From the NCBI RefSeq assembly GCF_047948215.1, contig NC_134467.1, positions 32,818,520-32,882,519 on the forward strand: a stretch of 64,000 nt of DNA, in the 5' to 3' direction. A model generated the notes under the pieces. It was not told the DNA's origin. It was given only the letters and a program-made list of their open reading frames with translations, and did no database searches. The stretch comes from Lycorma delicatula (Eukaryota; Arthropoda; Insecta; Hemiptera; Fulgoridae). A program made the translations under genes and the position numbers. Positions 21,221 through 31,271 of the stretch are shown piece after piece (positions within the stretch are counted from its first letter, which is position 1; the number at the start of each line of letters is the position of its first letter).

Positions 21221-22009
21221 CAACCATTTCTACAATTAAATAATTAAATACATTTATGTATATAAATGATTTTTCACAAAACTTAATCCTTAGAAAAAAT
21301 TGTAAAGGATATAAAGACATTCACATCAAATAAAAATATATAAAATAAACTTGTTCCAAGCTAAAATTGACAAGCGTAGAACTGGAAATTATCCAGTTAT
21401 AAATAAACCCTGTTATAAATAATCTAATTTAATTAACCAAACGTGATTATATGATTAAAATATTATGTAAATATTATAATTTATAAAGCCTAATATTATC
21501 TTGGATGGGTGGATAATCAGTGATTTGTAGTAATAAAAGAGAGTTAACTGGCCAAAAAGCAGGGTTAAAACTACATTGGATTTAAGCCAGAATGTAGAAT
21601 TAGTTTGACATTAAACAAAACTGAATTCAAAACAGTGGGCCTCTGAAAATGAAAGTTATTAAACGATGGAGGTTTAGGTAAATTTAACGGATATTAAAGA
21701 AATTTATGAAAGATACAAAACTTCTGTTAGTCTACGGAAAATATGCCCCTAAAACTCAGGTGTTTTTTTAATATAAATTAAGGTATCATTCAAAAATAGG
21801 TTCACGTATCCTACAAGAATTATTCGGTAAGTTAAATAATGAACTAAAACACAAATACAATTTAAACAAATTGACTAAATTAAGGATTCCAGATAAATAA
21901 ATAGTTATCAAAAAGAAAAAAAAAGTAGACCTATATAGTATAGAATATTAAAAATTATTTCGTTAAATCAGATTTTTAGATAATAATAAGGTAAAAGAAA
22001 AATCGAGGG
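21221..22009. other. AT-rich interval, nothing identified
   Basis: No recognisable coding region or repeat terminus. Confidence 0.5.
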
Positions 22010-22178
22010 TAACAGGTAACGCGTAAGACCGCTGAAAACATGCTGGACCAAATTGAAGAGGAGAAAACCGATTTGCAGAGGACCTTGAGCCATGGCTGGA
22101 AATTGTCAGCAGAATGAATTGCGGGTCACCAGCTCTCAGAGAAGAGAGGATGGATCACTGATGAAAAGAAAAAAAAAT
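22010..22178 (+). pseudogene. possible LINE C-terminal remnant
   Basis: Shifted frames give pieces such as VRPLKTCWTKLKRRK and LSEKRGWITDEKKK, which loosely resemble the GRPxxxW..ee C-terminal tail of RTE-like LINEs. It abuts the solo mariner end at 22179. Weak evidence. Confidence 0.3.
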
Positions 22179-22295
22179 ACTGCGTCGCCGCGATGTTCAG
22201 ATGTTGGGCGAGTCCATTTCAGTAACGAGTAAGGGAGTAAGCTTTGAAATTTCATGGATGAGTGATTGATGGGTTGCGTTTTATATGGGACACCT

Positions 22296-22298
<3 letters not shown>
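22179..22298. mobile_element. solo end of the 23353-24690 mariner family
   Basis: About 120 bp (GTCGCCGCGATGTTCAGATG through GATGGGTTGCGTTTTATATG, GGACACCTTGTA) matches the right end of the full mariner element at 24568-24690, differing by a few substitutions and a short indel. No other part of the element is present; a TA microsatellite follows. The tip here is less mutated than in the full copy. Confidence 0.85.
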
Positions 22299-22335
<37 letters not shown>

Positions 22336-23352
22336 TATTATTTTCGAAACGTAGATAATGCTAAAGTCTTTTGCAAACAATCTTTTCATCACAATATTTA
22401 TGACCAGTTTTAATAATAACAATAATCTAATGATGAGGATTTTAAAGAAAATATGTAATTACGTAGGCCTTTTAAGTATTTTATGATTTTCTTCAACCGT
22501 TAACACTATAATAAAAAAAAAAGAAATTCAAAAAATATACTTTTCAAAATTTAACAAATTGATGTTGAAATATATCTTAAGACAATATAATATATACATC
22601 TATAAAATGTTAAAAAAAAAGAGAAGTTACATTATAGACTCTTACATTCTAGCAGTAGAATACGGATGGAGATAGTATCATGGGAAATCACAAGTAAAAA
22701 GCCTTGGCTTGTACAGTCTTGGTCCAAGTAAAATGTAAAATGTAAAATGTAACAACTCATTCTCTTCTCTTTTTTTTCTTTTTATTCTTTATTTTTCTCT
22801 CCGTCGTTGCCCTTATCATTCACTCAACTTCTCAATGTCATCAAATTTTCTTTTTTTTTCTTCTTTATCTTTTTTTGTTTGTTTTCCCCTCATTCATTCA
22901 TACATATTTTTTTTTCTTTATATATATTTTTTTATATCTTTGTTATTTTTTCATCAGGTACAATTTATTTTACTTTTTCACATATATTTTGAAAAGTAAT
23001 CTGTACAGATAGATTTCTAGTAGAATTTAAATTATTATCGATGAGTAAAAAAAATTTTAATTTATAATTTTCTAAACTGTATACACTGTTTTTTGACGTA
23101 AAAGTAATGTAATATTACCTTTTATAAATTAATGTAGTTTAATTGATGTACATTTATAATTCTTTATATTCTTTTATTCTTTTGGCGAGGCAGCTAAACA
23201 ACACGCCCACTGCCATTATTTCAGTATGTTACACGACTGGTTACGAATGCTTCCAGTTACTTGACTAAAAATATTTAAAAAAAATTGATCTTATAGGAAA
23301 CGCATGTAAGCGAACAGCGTGGGTGAAACCGCGACGCGATGGAGATGCTAAT
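22299..23352. other. AT-rich interval, nothing identified
   Basis: A TA run at 22298-22326 and pyrimidine-rich sequence at 22760-22980. No recognisable gene. Confidence 0.5.
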
Positions 23353-24690
23353 ATACAGATTGTCCCATATAAAGGGCAACCCAACCTTATATTGGTAGGT
23401 GGTATTGAAATAATAAAAAGGCATGTGTAAATGTAAATGTAATTTTTATTATTACCATCCATTACTTTACATTTAGAGTAAATGTTGGAAGTGGCCGCCA
23501 TCTTCTTGAATACAATGTTCAATTCTTTTTACAGCATTTCTTGCAACTTTTTTCAAAGTTTGTGGCTGGATAATAAATACAGCTTGTTCAATATTGACTT
23601 TCAATCGTTGAAGTGTTCGTGGTTTGTTTCTGTAGGCTTTTTCTTTGAGGTAACCCCGTAGAAAAAAATCCGTCGCAGTCAAATCTGGAGATCTTGGTGG
23701 CCACAAGCCTCGACCGATAACACGATTACCAAAGAATTCCTCGACGAAATCACAAGTTGAACCTGCGTAGTACGATGTCGCACCGTCATGTTGTAGCCAA
23801 CAGTGTCTGTCTTCCTCTTCCAAGAGTGCGATGAACTGAAATAAAATATCCTGATATCGTTCTGCATTAATGGTGTACTCGAAAAAAATAGGACCGATTA
23901 TTTTCTTCCGCGATATCGCGCACCACACGCCCAACTTCTGCGGGTGTAATTGTTTTTCGTGATAAACGCGGGGATTTTCAGCACTCCAAATTCTACTGTT
24001 TTGGCTGTTTACGTAGCCATCCAAATGAAACCGTGCTTCATCTGTGAAAAATAACGAATCCCTAACATTAATTTCCTCACGCAGAAATCGACGGAACCGT
24101 TGACAATATTGTAGCCGTTTTTCTTTGTCGGGCTCAAGAAGTCGATGAACCGTTTGAATACGATAAGATCGTAATTGTAAACGTTTGGTCGCCCGATGAA
24201 CAGTCGATTTAGACAAATTAATTTTAGCAGACAAACGTCTGATCGATTTATTTGACGAGGCGAGTAATCGGTCTTTGATTTCAGTGACTGTATCTGTATT
24301 CAACACTGACGCAGATCTTTTGTGTTCCTTGTTATTAACAGAACCAGTCTCTCTAAATTTTGCGACTAACCTTAATACTGATGTTTTGTTAGGAGCTGGT
24401 TTATCTGGGTGGCGAAACAAATCTTGCACTGCAAACGCTGATTTCGTACTGAAGTACGACTCGACAATGAAAACACGTTCATCTAGCGAAAACATCATCT
24501 TGTCTCTAGCAATACACTGAACGTTATGATTGCATTGTTGTTGTTACTATCGGTAGTGTTTTACTGGGTCGCCGCGATGTTCTGATGTTGGACGAGTCCA
24601 TTTCAGTAACGAGTAGGGGAGTAAGCTTTACTTTTGAAATTTAATGGATGAGTGATTGATGGGTTGCGTTTTATATGGGATACTATATAT
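23353..24690 (-). mobile_element. mariner-like DNA transposon, complete
   Basis: About 1.3 kb with terminal inverted repeats. TCCCATATAAAGGGCAACCC from 23363 pairs with the right end 24660-24680 (19 of 21 positions agree). The outer tip probably reads ACAAGGTGTCCCATA, as preserved in the solo end at 22298. The single gene between the ends is an open 341-codon transposase on the minus strand. Insertion beside TA-rich DNA fits the TA target of the Tc1/mariner superfamily. Confidence 0.88.
23473..24498 (-). CDS. mariner-like transposase, intact frame
   Basis: An uninterrupted 341-residue frame, the usual size for a mariner transposase. Residues 3-52 (FSLDERVFIVESYF to FRETGSV) form a first helix-turn-helix of the DUF4817 type; residues 66-112 (IKDRLLA to KSTVHRATKRL) form a second. 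The catalytic domain shows FFTDEARFHLDG (Asp153), NSRIWSAENP, GVWCAISRKKIIGP, LQHDGATSYYA (Asp238) and WPPRSPDLTATDFFLRGYLK (Asp277). I count 38 residues between the second and third Asp, versus 34 in classical mariner. It would bind the element's terminal repeats and cut and paste at TA. Small departures from the commonest motifs (HDGATSYY for QDGAPPHF, FLRG for FLWG) could lower activity. Start chosen at the ATG just upstream of FSLDER; expression is untested. Confidence 0.88.
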   Translation of the reverse strand: MMFSLDERVFIVESYFSTKSAFAVQDLFRHPDKPAPNKTSVLRLVAKFRETGSVNNKEHKRSASVLNTDTVTEIKDRLLASSNKSIRRLSAKINLSKSTVHRATKRLQLRSYRIQTVHRLLEPDKEKRLQYCQRFRRFLREEINVRDSLFFTDEARFHLDGYVNSQNSRIWSAENPRVYHEKQLHPQKLGVWCAISRKKIIGPIFFEYTINAERYQDILFQFIALLEEEDRHCWLQHDGATSYYAGSTCDFVEEFFGNRVIGRGLWPPRSPDLTATDFFLRGYLKEKAYRNKPRTLQRLKVNIEQAVFIIQPQTLKKVARNAVKRIEHCIQEDGGHFQHLL

Positions 24691-24714
24691 ATGTATATAT
24701 ATATAGAATGTTTA
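24691..24714. repeat. (TA)-rich tract between mariner and foldback arm
   Basis: TATATATATGTATATATATA sits between the mariner right end and the start of a foldback-family arm. The same arrangement recurs in every unit of the 38240-64000 array. Confidence 0.8.
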
Positions 24715-25110
24715 TAAAATGGTGTGCTGGATATAATTTGTCGGTTTCTATTTGTAAAACTAACCAAAAAATATCCTTAGGAAAAATGGAAAATTCTCCT
24801 TCGTTCTTCCATTATCCGCCATTTTGTTATTTTTATATAAAATTTTATATCTCAAGTTCGGATTTACGAATCACATTAATATTTGGTAAGCGTCTTGGTA
24901 ATAAATTTTTTAAAAATTAGAAAACAATCAGTTGTTAGATACTTTTGCAAATTAAAAAATGGCGGCCACGTTTATTTTTCAATCCGTTATATATCCTTAA
25001 ATATTACGTTTATCAAAATTTATGTTATTTGATAAAATATTAAGCATTTTATTTTGAACAAAATTACATTTTATTTTTGAAAATCGGTTAACAAATAGTT
25101 GTTTAAATTC
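24715..25110 (+). mobile_element. single arm of the foldback element family
   Basis: Matches the left arm of the foldback element at 39872-40848: TTATAAAATGGTGTGCTGG, ATATCCTTAGGAAAAATGG, CGCCATTTTGTTATTT, AATCACATTAATATTTGGTA, AGCGTCTTGGTAAT, CAATCCGTTATAT, ATTTGATAAAATATTAAG. The inverted second arm is missing here. Confidence 0.85.
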
Positions 25111-25916
25111 TCTTTTTGTATGTGACTATACGATATTTCTGAAAGTACATATTCTACTTTAAAGAGAAAAGGCCAGTTTTGTTTTTAATGCTGCATACCT
25201 CCCGATCTATGTAACCTATCGATACAAATAAATATGGAAATTAAAGGGATTTGAACCAACTTTAATGAAAAATTATGAGGTCTTTAATGTAGCGTTGCAG
25301 TTTTTTACTTTTGTGCCGATGTATTGAAAAGTATAAAGATATTGAGACTGCACTCTCAGCTTAACCCAAGATCATGTTACAGTCTCAGAACAATAATTGT
25401 AATTGCTGTTTTTAAGAGTTTATCTTAACAGTTGGTAATATTTTGGGGGGCGCTATGATTCTCAATTTGGGCAGTGGGCGAAAATGTTTAAAATCAATCC
25501 GATTCGCTTGAAAATCAATACGGTTCTATTTCCAACAGGTTTGTATCACCCTCACCAAGTTTCATCGGTTTAAAAAACGCTCCGAATAGAACGAAAAAAC
25601 TGAAAATATTACCCAAAATTCAAATTTTTGTCTCTAATTCCGGTTTCCGTAAACCAATTGTCTTAAAAATCAATAGGTATCTATTCCCAATAAGTTTACA
25701 TTATCCCAAAAATTTCTGTTAAAAATCGGTTAAAATTTTCGTCCGGTAGAGCAAATGAAAAAATCTTATAAAGAGTTTATATCACCTCTTCACGACACGT
25801 TTTTTAGAAAATCTAACCGATTTTCACAAACACTTTGTTGGAGATCCATTAAAAGATTATAAGATAATTGTTTTTTTATTGTTATGATTATTATTATTAT
25901 TAATAACAATTGTTTT
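25111..25916. other. AT-rich interval with a degenerate direct repeat
   Basis: At about 25510 and 25670 similar phrases recur (AAAATCAATA, TCTATTtCCAA, then CCCaaaAATTTC/TTTCATCGGTT), suggesting two old copies of a ~165-bp unit. No protein resemblance. Confidence 0.35.
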
Positions 25917-25985
25917 TCGTGGTGCAGTGATAACGTAACTGCCTTTCATTCGGAAGTTCCGGGTTCGACTGCCAGTCAGGAATAG
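25917..25985 (+). mobile_element. SINE-A head fragment
   Basis: TGGTGCAGTGATAACG, CCTTTCATTCGGAAGTTCCG, B box GGTTCGACTGCC, CAGTCAGGAATAG. It ends in an A/T run. Diverged but recognisable. Confidence 0.75.
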
Positions 25986-26363
25986 TATTTTTTTTTTTAA
26001 ATCTTACAAAATTCATTATAACTATAATAGAACATTACCCTGTTAATATTCTACGGAATTATTAAATTAATACATCAAACGAGTAATTATGTTATTATTA
26101 TTTCCAATCGATATTATTTAGTATTGTTCAAATAAATAAATAAAATACAGAGAATAAATAAGTGAATAGAGATTATAATAGATAATGAAGAACAAAAGCA
26201 ATAAATCGGAATCACTAGTCATAAACATTGGATGCTAATAAATTATATCTACTACCACTGGTAGCATTCTACCAGTAGTGCCACAACTTTTAAAAAAAAA
26301 AACGACCAATCAAATTGGTATGCCTCTATCGTTCACGGTTACCAACCTCCCTTTGTCATTCTC

Positions 26364-26403
<40 letters not shown>

Positions 26404-27090
26404 ACATAACATGAAAGACTATATATATATCTCAATTTTTCTTTTCAAAATTCACGCACGCGTATGCGATATCTACGTACACATGATACGCTCTATCTAA
26501 AATCTTTTCTTAACCATTTATGCAAATTTATTCAAATATTATATATATATACATATATATAGTGAAGTGAGGAGGTTGGTACACCTTCTAAAAAAAAAAA
26601 GAAAAAAAAAGAGTATTGAGATGATCTCACAAGATCCTTTATACGACTATACTTTTATCAAACGACGTTCTCTCCTCTCTCATCTACATTCTCAGTAAAC
26701 TCCCATACAGCTAAGCTCTCTTGTTTTTTTTTTCTTTTTTACCTGTTACTTGTACTATGAAACATAGGCTGTACGGAGTATATATATCCTTTGTACTGTA
26801 CTTTACACACACAGATATACATATTATATATATATATTTTTTTTTTGCATTTTTTATTTTAATTCTTTTTTAACTGTAGGTTACAAACAAAATAGTGCTT
26901 TGGAAAAAAAAATGCATAGATTGTTTTTATACGTAATTTGCGTTTAACGTTTATCTATTTTTATATTTCAAGAACATTTACATTCTAACGCCTTAGTTAA
27001 ATTAGAATTTGGCTAAAAATTGCTCTTGAATCCACTGAAATAAGTAATAATAATAGTAATAAACATATATATATATATGTGTGTGTATAT
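25986..27090. other. AT-rich interval with (TA)n runs, no gene
   Basis: TA runs at 26368-26399 and near 26540 and 26825, plus poly-A/T. An imperfect hairpin around 26255-26278 (CTACCACTGGTAG/CTACCAGTAGTG). No gene recognised. Confidence 0.55.
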
Positions 27091-27096
27091 ATATGC

Positions 27097-27140
27097 TAGC
27101 GTACCCCGTCCCGACTTCGCCCACAAAAAATAGATGTAGC
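27097..27140 (-). mobile_element. possible Helitron-type 3' end
   Basis: On the minus strand the sequence ends GGGCGAAGTCGGGACGGGGT followed by ACGCTAGC, comparable with the GGTACAGCTAG terminus of the Helitron at 6435. The body of such an element was not recognised. Confidence 0.35.
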
Positions 27141-27954
27141 TTCACTCGCAATGCTTTTTTAATAAATACAAATATTTAATCGACAATATTATATTTAGAT
27201 TTTCATTAAATCCTGATAAAACGGTAAATAAAATTTTTTATGAAAAATACTGAAGGAATATACGATAAACAATGAATTGTTGCCCAAAACTTAAATAAAG
27301 GAAGATAAGAAAATTTAACAATATTTGTTAAACCAATCCATTTTATGAATGAATTAAAATTAGTTCAATAAAAAAGTCCAATAAATATAAACAAAAAAAT
27401 TATTACAATCCCAAATCTAGCATCCCCATCGTGGCTTCGCCCGTATTCTATGGTTATTTGCGCTTCCCGTCACTATCAGAGGGTCATGGCTCGCTTCGCT
27501 CTCCCTTCCCGTTTTCTCCCGTTTCCCTTTCCTTCTCCCGTTTCTAATTCCCTTACTTCACTTTTCCCCTTCCTTTTCTTCTTTTCCCTTTCTTCCCTTT
27601 TACCATTTTCAATTTTTCTCTATTTCCCTTTTCTGATTATTCCCTTTCTCCCTTCTTCCCCGTGCGTAAATCGGTCTAGTAATATTTTAGCCTATAACGA
27701 ACACACATAACGGAAACATTGCAATGGAATCGTAAAATATTTATTATAGCGTAAATTTCTTTTACGTCCTACACGAAATTTAGTTTTTTATTGATTTGAA
27801 CCCCTTAAAATCAAAATTACTTAAAATAATTTTTTAGTGCTCGCCTACTTAAAGATTTGAAGGTACCCTGAAAATGTTAAGTCTCCACCTATAATAGTTT
27901 TAGTTGTACGTTGACAGTGAATCAGTCAGGACATTCTCTTTTATATAAGAGATG
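27141..27954. other. no gene; pyrimidine-rich tract
   Basis: 27480-27665 is strongly C/T-rich. The 86-codon frame there (27450-27710) reflects composition only. CGTGGCTTCGCCCGT at 27430 resembles CGCGGCTTCGTCCGT in each array unit (43329), so a dispersed repeat end may lie here. Confidence 0.45.
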
Positions 27955-28105
27955 TTACCGTGAATGTCGATATTCTACGAAAAACATACCAAACATATTG
28001 GTAAAAGACCAAAGTATTTGCTTATTCGGACCTTCGCCGGTATATGTCGAAAAATACAAATAACCTTTGGTAGGGGTCGAAACCAAAAACTAGAAAACAA
28101 AAAAA
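27955..28105 (+). repeat. dispersed repeat family F, copy 2
   Basis: Same landmarks as 17155-17305: TGAATGTCGATATTCTACGA, TTTGCTTATTCGGACCTTCG, CCGGTATATGTCGA and AAAAACTAGAAAAC. Confidence 0.7.
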
Positions 28106-29015
28106 AAATAACCCAATACCAACCTCTAAAGGCTAGGTACGGAGAGGATGGCGTGACGGCCGAATTCGTCACACGGTGGGTGTTTTTCCTCTGAGGTCAA
28201 GATGTGCTACCTTGCTGGAAATTGGATTATCGATGTTCATTTTGTGGTAATACATATTCCTATAATACGTCTAGATAACTAACGCTAGTAATCGTTGAAT
28301 CGGAAAGACAAATGGTTGGAACACTTCATAAAGAGTCAAAACAAAATAAATTTAATTTAATTTTCGGGCAATCACGTTGTGTTTGTCGAATGGCATGATT
28401 GTTCTCGCTACCACAAATCTAACATTTACGACGGTTAATGTGGCCAGAAATATGGAAGATAGCTTTTAAAATTATTTTATTTCACTTTTATTAAGAATTA
28501 CAACGGCGGGGCTTACGTCATTTTTAATTGCATAAACAGACTGAATTTGTAACTATTAACTTTTGTATTGTATCTTTACAATTGTCGACTGCGGTATTCC
28601 CAGTCCTAAATCGATATGACAAGTCGATTTAAGAGACGGGAGGTCTGCTAAATAATGTTTTCGTGTACTATACTTCTTGTATTTTTAAACTGCTAATCTA
28701 TTCTTAAATGTTTATATGACCCTTCTTTATGAGAAAAATTTCGGCTGTACTCTAAACAAAAATTCTACGAATAGTAATAAAAGATACACTTTTATGAAAC
28801 CATAGTACGCACATTATTTTCACATTCACGGTACCGAATGATCAACTAATGACCCCTAACGTTACATGACGCCGAGTTGTTCATTCATAGTTATCAGTAA
28901 TTGAGAAACATAGTTATCGATCTACTACAATATTTGAAAGAAAAACAACGTACGCAAAGTTGCATTATTAATTTTTTTTTACTCTAAAAATGCACTGAAT
29001 ATTTCATGTCCCCCT
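28106..29015. other. no identified feature
   Basis: Mixed composition, with a GC-richer patch at 28130-28200. No recognisable protein or repeat end. Confidence 0.5.
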
Positions 29016-29034
29016 CAGTGGCGGCTCATAGTTA

Positions 29035-29066
29035 AAATTAGTGGGGGTCAGTACCCCCACTAATTT
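29035..29066. repeat. perfect 14-bp hairpin, CAGT loop
   Basis: AAATTAGTGGGGGT, loop CAGT, ACCCCCACTAATTT; all 14 pairs match. Confidence 0.98.
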
Positions 29067-29077
29067 GTGTTAAATAG

Positions 29078-29107
29078 ATGTTTTCTGGACCAGTGTCCAG
29101 AAAACAT
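29078..29107. repeat. perfect 13-bp hairpin, CAGT loop
   Basis: ATGTTTTCTGGAC, loop CAGT, GTCCAGAAAACAT; all 13 pairs match. It lies 12 bp after the previous hairpin and has the same loop. A shorter GGCCTT/AAGGCC hairpin follows at 29115-29129. Confidence 0.98.
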
Positions 29108-29976
29108 TTTTCTGGGCCTTTCCAAGGCCATGGTTAAATTTTTCTGTAAAATAAAAAAACCAAAAAAAAAATTAGAATAGCTGGAAACAGAATAATAATC
29201 TAATTCTAACACTTTTATCACATTCAAGAATAAAGTACACGGTTTTTAAGCACATTGCGCTATAAAACCGTATTCGATTTAACCGAATAAATAATAAAAT
29301 ATCAATACAGATAATATTTTTTAGTATTAATAAATAATAACTTAATAAAATATCCGGTTATAAAAACTATAGTCCAACGGAGCTTAATTTAAATTTCTAT
29401 GTACTCAGAAACAAATACGTAATTAGTTTTTAATAGTTACTTTCTCCTTCGGCATTCCAATTATGTTGGAAGGCCGACAGATTTAGCAATCAAATGAACA
29501 GATTTAGCAATCAAAGAACCCTTGCTTTTCCACCATCTTCTAATCACAACTGAAAAAAAAATCTAAACCGTTTTCATATTCCTTCCACCGACAAAACTAG
29601 AAAAGGGAATCGACAAGAAACTTTTCATACATAGGCAGAGTAAAAAAAAATACCTTCTACCAGCACGCCAGAGTCGGCACTGCGGAAGCGACAGTGTTCT
29701 CTCTTCCTCGCGTGCAACTTCCTGAGCCCATACGCACAACAGCCAAACACCCACGTCGCTGGAACTGTGAAGCGCACAGTTCCATACAAAGATTTTTGTA
29801 TGTTTTTCATAAATTAAGGGATGGTTACTGATATTAAGCTTAAGGATTATAAATTGTACAAGTATAAATAAAGAATTAAATAAAAAAGGACTCATTATAT
29901 TAAATGTTATCGATAATATAAAGTTCAAATAGGCAGGTGTTGCAATTACACAGTGTCTATACGCGAGCCGTTACTG

Positions 29977-31130
29977 TCCCCTGAATATAATTTGAAAATA
30001 ATAAAGCATACAGTAATTTTAAAGCGTGTGAAAAATTAGTTAAATATACCCGAAATTTTAAGATTAAACATAAAAACACTAGAGCTTATCATAAATAATT
30101 AAATTTATTTTTATTAAAATAATTAGTCGGATAAAATATAAAAATAAAACTTATTTTTTTATAAAAAGTTTCAAATCTTTATTATTATTATTATTATTAT
30201 TTATATCGGCGTACACTAGCACCAGCTTCGTAGTGGTAAAACACATGACAAGTAATTTTTTTTCGAAGCCGCTCTTACTTGTCTACAGGGTATTCATCGG
30301 TTCTCAATTCGAGTGAAAATGGGAATGCGTTCTTTTTTTTTTTACGGGACCCAAGTGTGAGGAATTCACGTACGAAGTCAGGATTTTTCACGTGATATAG
30401 ACCCTTTATATATATATATATATATATAGAGCTTCTTTTTTTTTCTTAAATAATTCCTCTGATAATTGAAACTTTAGTACAGGTCGTAGGAAACAAGATA
30501 CAAATAATAAAATTTGCTATAAAAAACATATAAATTACAAAATATTTTATTTGATTATGTTATGAAATTTGTTTTGAGTGATTTACGAATTAAAACTATT
30601 AAAAAAAAAAAAATTTATTTATGAAAAAATATTTGATCGTAAAACTTTAAAAATTAGGGTTTTATATTTACTTTTATTTATGAAAATAATAATTTTTACC
30701 TAACATAAAATAGTAAAATAGAAAAATTAATTTGTAGTTCTGTAAACAAAAGTTCTGTTTGCTTAACTTAATAAATTACAGAATTAAATTTAAAAATTTA
30801 TATTTTCTATTCTAATTAAAAAAAAAACCGCAAAAATTAATATAAAATAAGAGACCGAATCGTTGATTATAAATGATATAGTAGAATATTTATTCAATTA
30901 TAGATGTTCCTGATGCACAGCTAAAACTCGCGGGCGCACACACACACACACACACACACACACGCGAACTTAATTTAAAATATTTATAATAAATATAGTT
31001 AGAATTATTGAATTAAAGGAAAAGATATTATAACTAAAGCGCGAGCAAATACCGTATTTAATTCACTCGGGTGTTACGGTACTAGAGCCGCAGTTATACA
31101 TATAACAAATTTTCGCTTGTACGATCGGCA
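29977..31130. other. AT-rich interval, no gene
   Basis: Contains a short (TTA)n at 30178-30200, (TA)n at 30408-30428 and (AC)n at about 30937-30963. Nothing else recognised. Confidence 0.55.
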
Positions 31131-31217
31131 GACTAGTGTAGCCGCGAGGCTTAACGCACGAGATACCGAGTAGACCGGCTGTTCTAATTCCAGACCCAGC
31201 CAGAGAGATACTTTTTT
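31131..31217 (+). mobile_element. tRNA-like pol III module, probable SINE head
   Basis: AGTGTAGCCGCGAGGCTTAA (A-box-like), CGAGTAGACCGGCTGTTCTA with GTTCTAATTCC (B-box-like, 31181-31191), then a T6 run at 31212-31217 that could terminate pol III. It differs from SINE-A and SINE-B, so it may be a third SINE family or an old tRNA pseudogene. Confidence 0.5.
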
Positions 31218-31240
31218 ACACTTTAAATATTATTCAGTTT

Positions 31241-31264
31241 GTAACATCGTTAGAACGATGTTAC
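31241..31264. repeat. 24-bp palindrome upstream of an unrecognised frame
   Basis: GTAACATCGTT, AG, AACGATGTTAC: two perfect 11-bp arms around a 2-bp centre, 8 bp before the frame at 31272. Confidence 0.95.
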
Positions 31265-31271
31265 AAGTTCG

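Larger units (their letters stand above)
29016..29976 (+). mobile_element. hAT-like non-autonomous element, copy B, complete
   Basis: 961 bp. Left end CAGTGGCGGCTCATAG and, read inward on the other strand, right end CAGTAACGGCTCGCGTATAG form imperfect terminal inverted repeats. Flanks are C-rich (CCCCCT and TCCCCT), consistent with a duplicated target but not decisive for 8 bp. The interior is similar to copy A (9575-10449) and has no transposase. Its left part carries three inverted repeats, and a subterminal GGAACTGTG/CACAGTTCC hairpin lies at 29761-29783. The superfamily is inferred from the CAGTG ends. Confidence 0.7.

Noticed and set aside
27450..27710. 86-codon frame rich in Phe/Pro/Ser with apparent membrane segments
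   Set aside because: Encoded by a pyrimidine-rich tract; hydrophobicity follows from composition.
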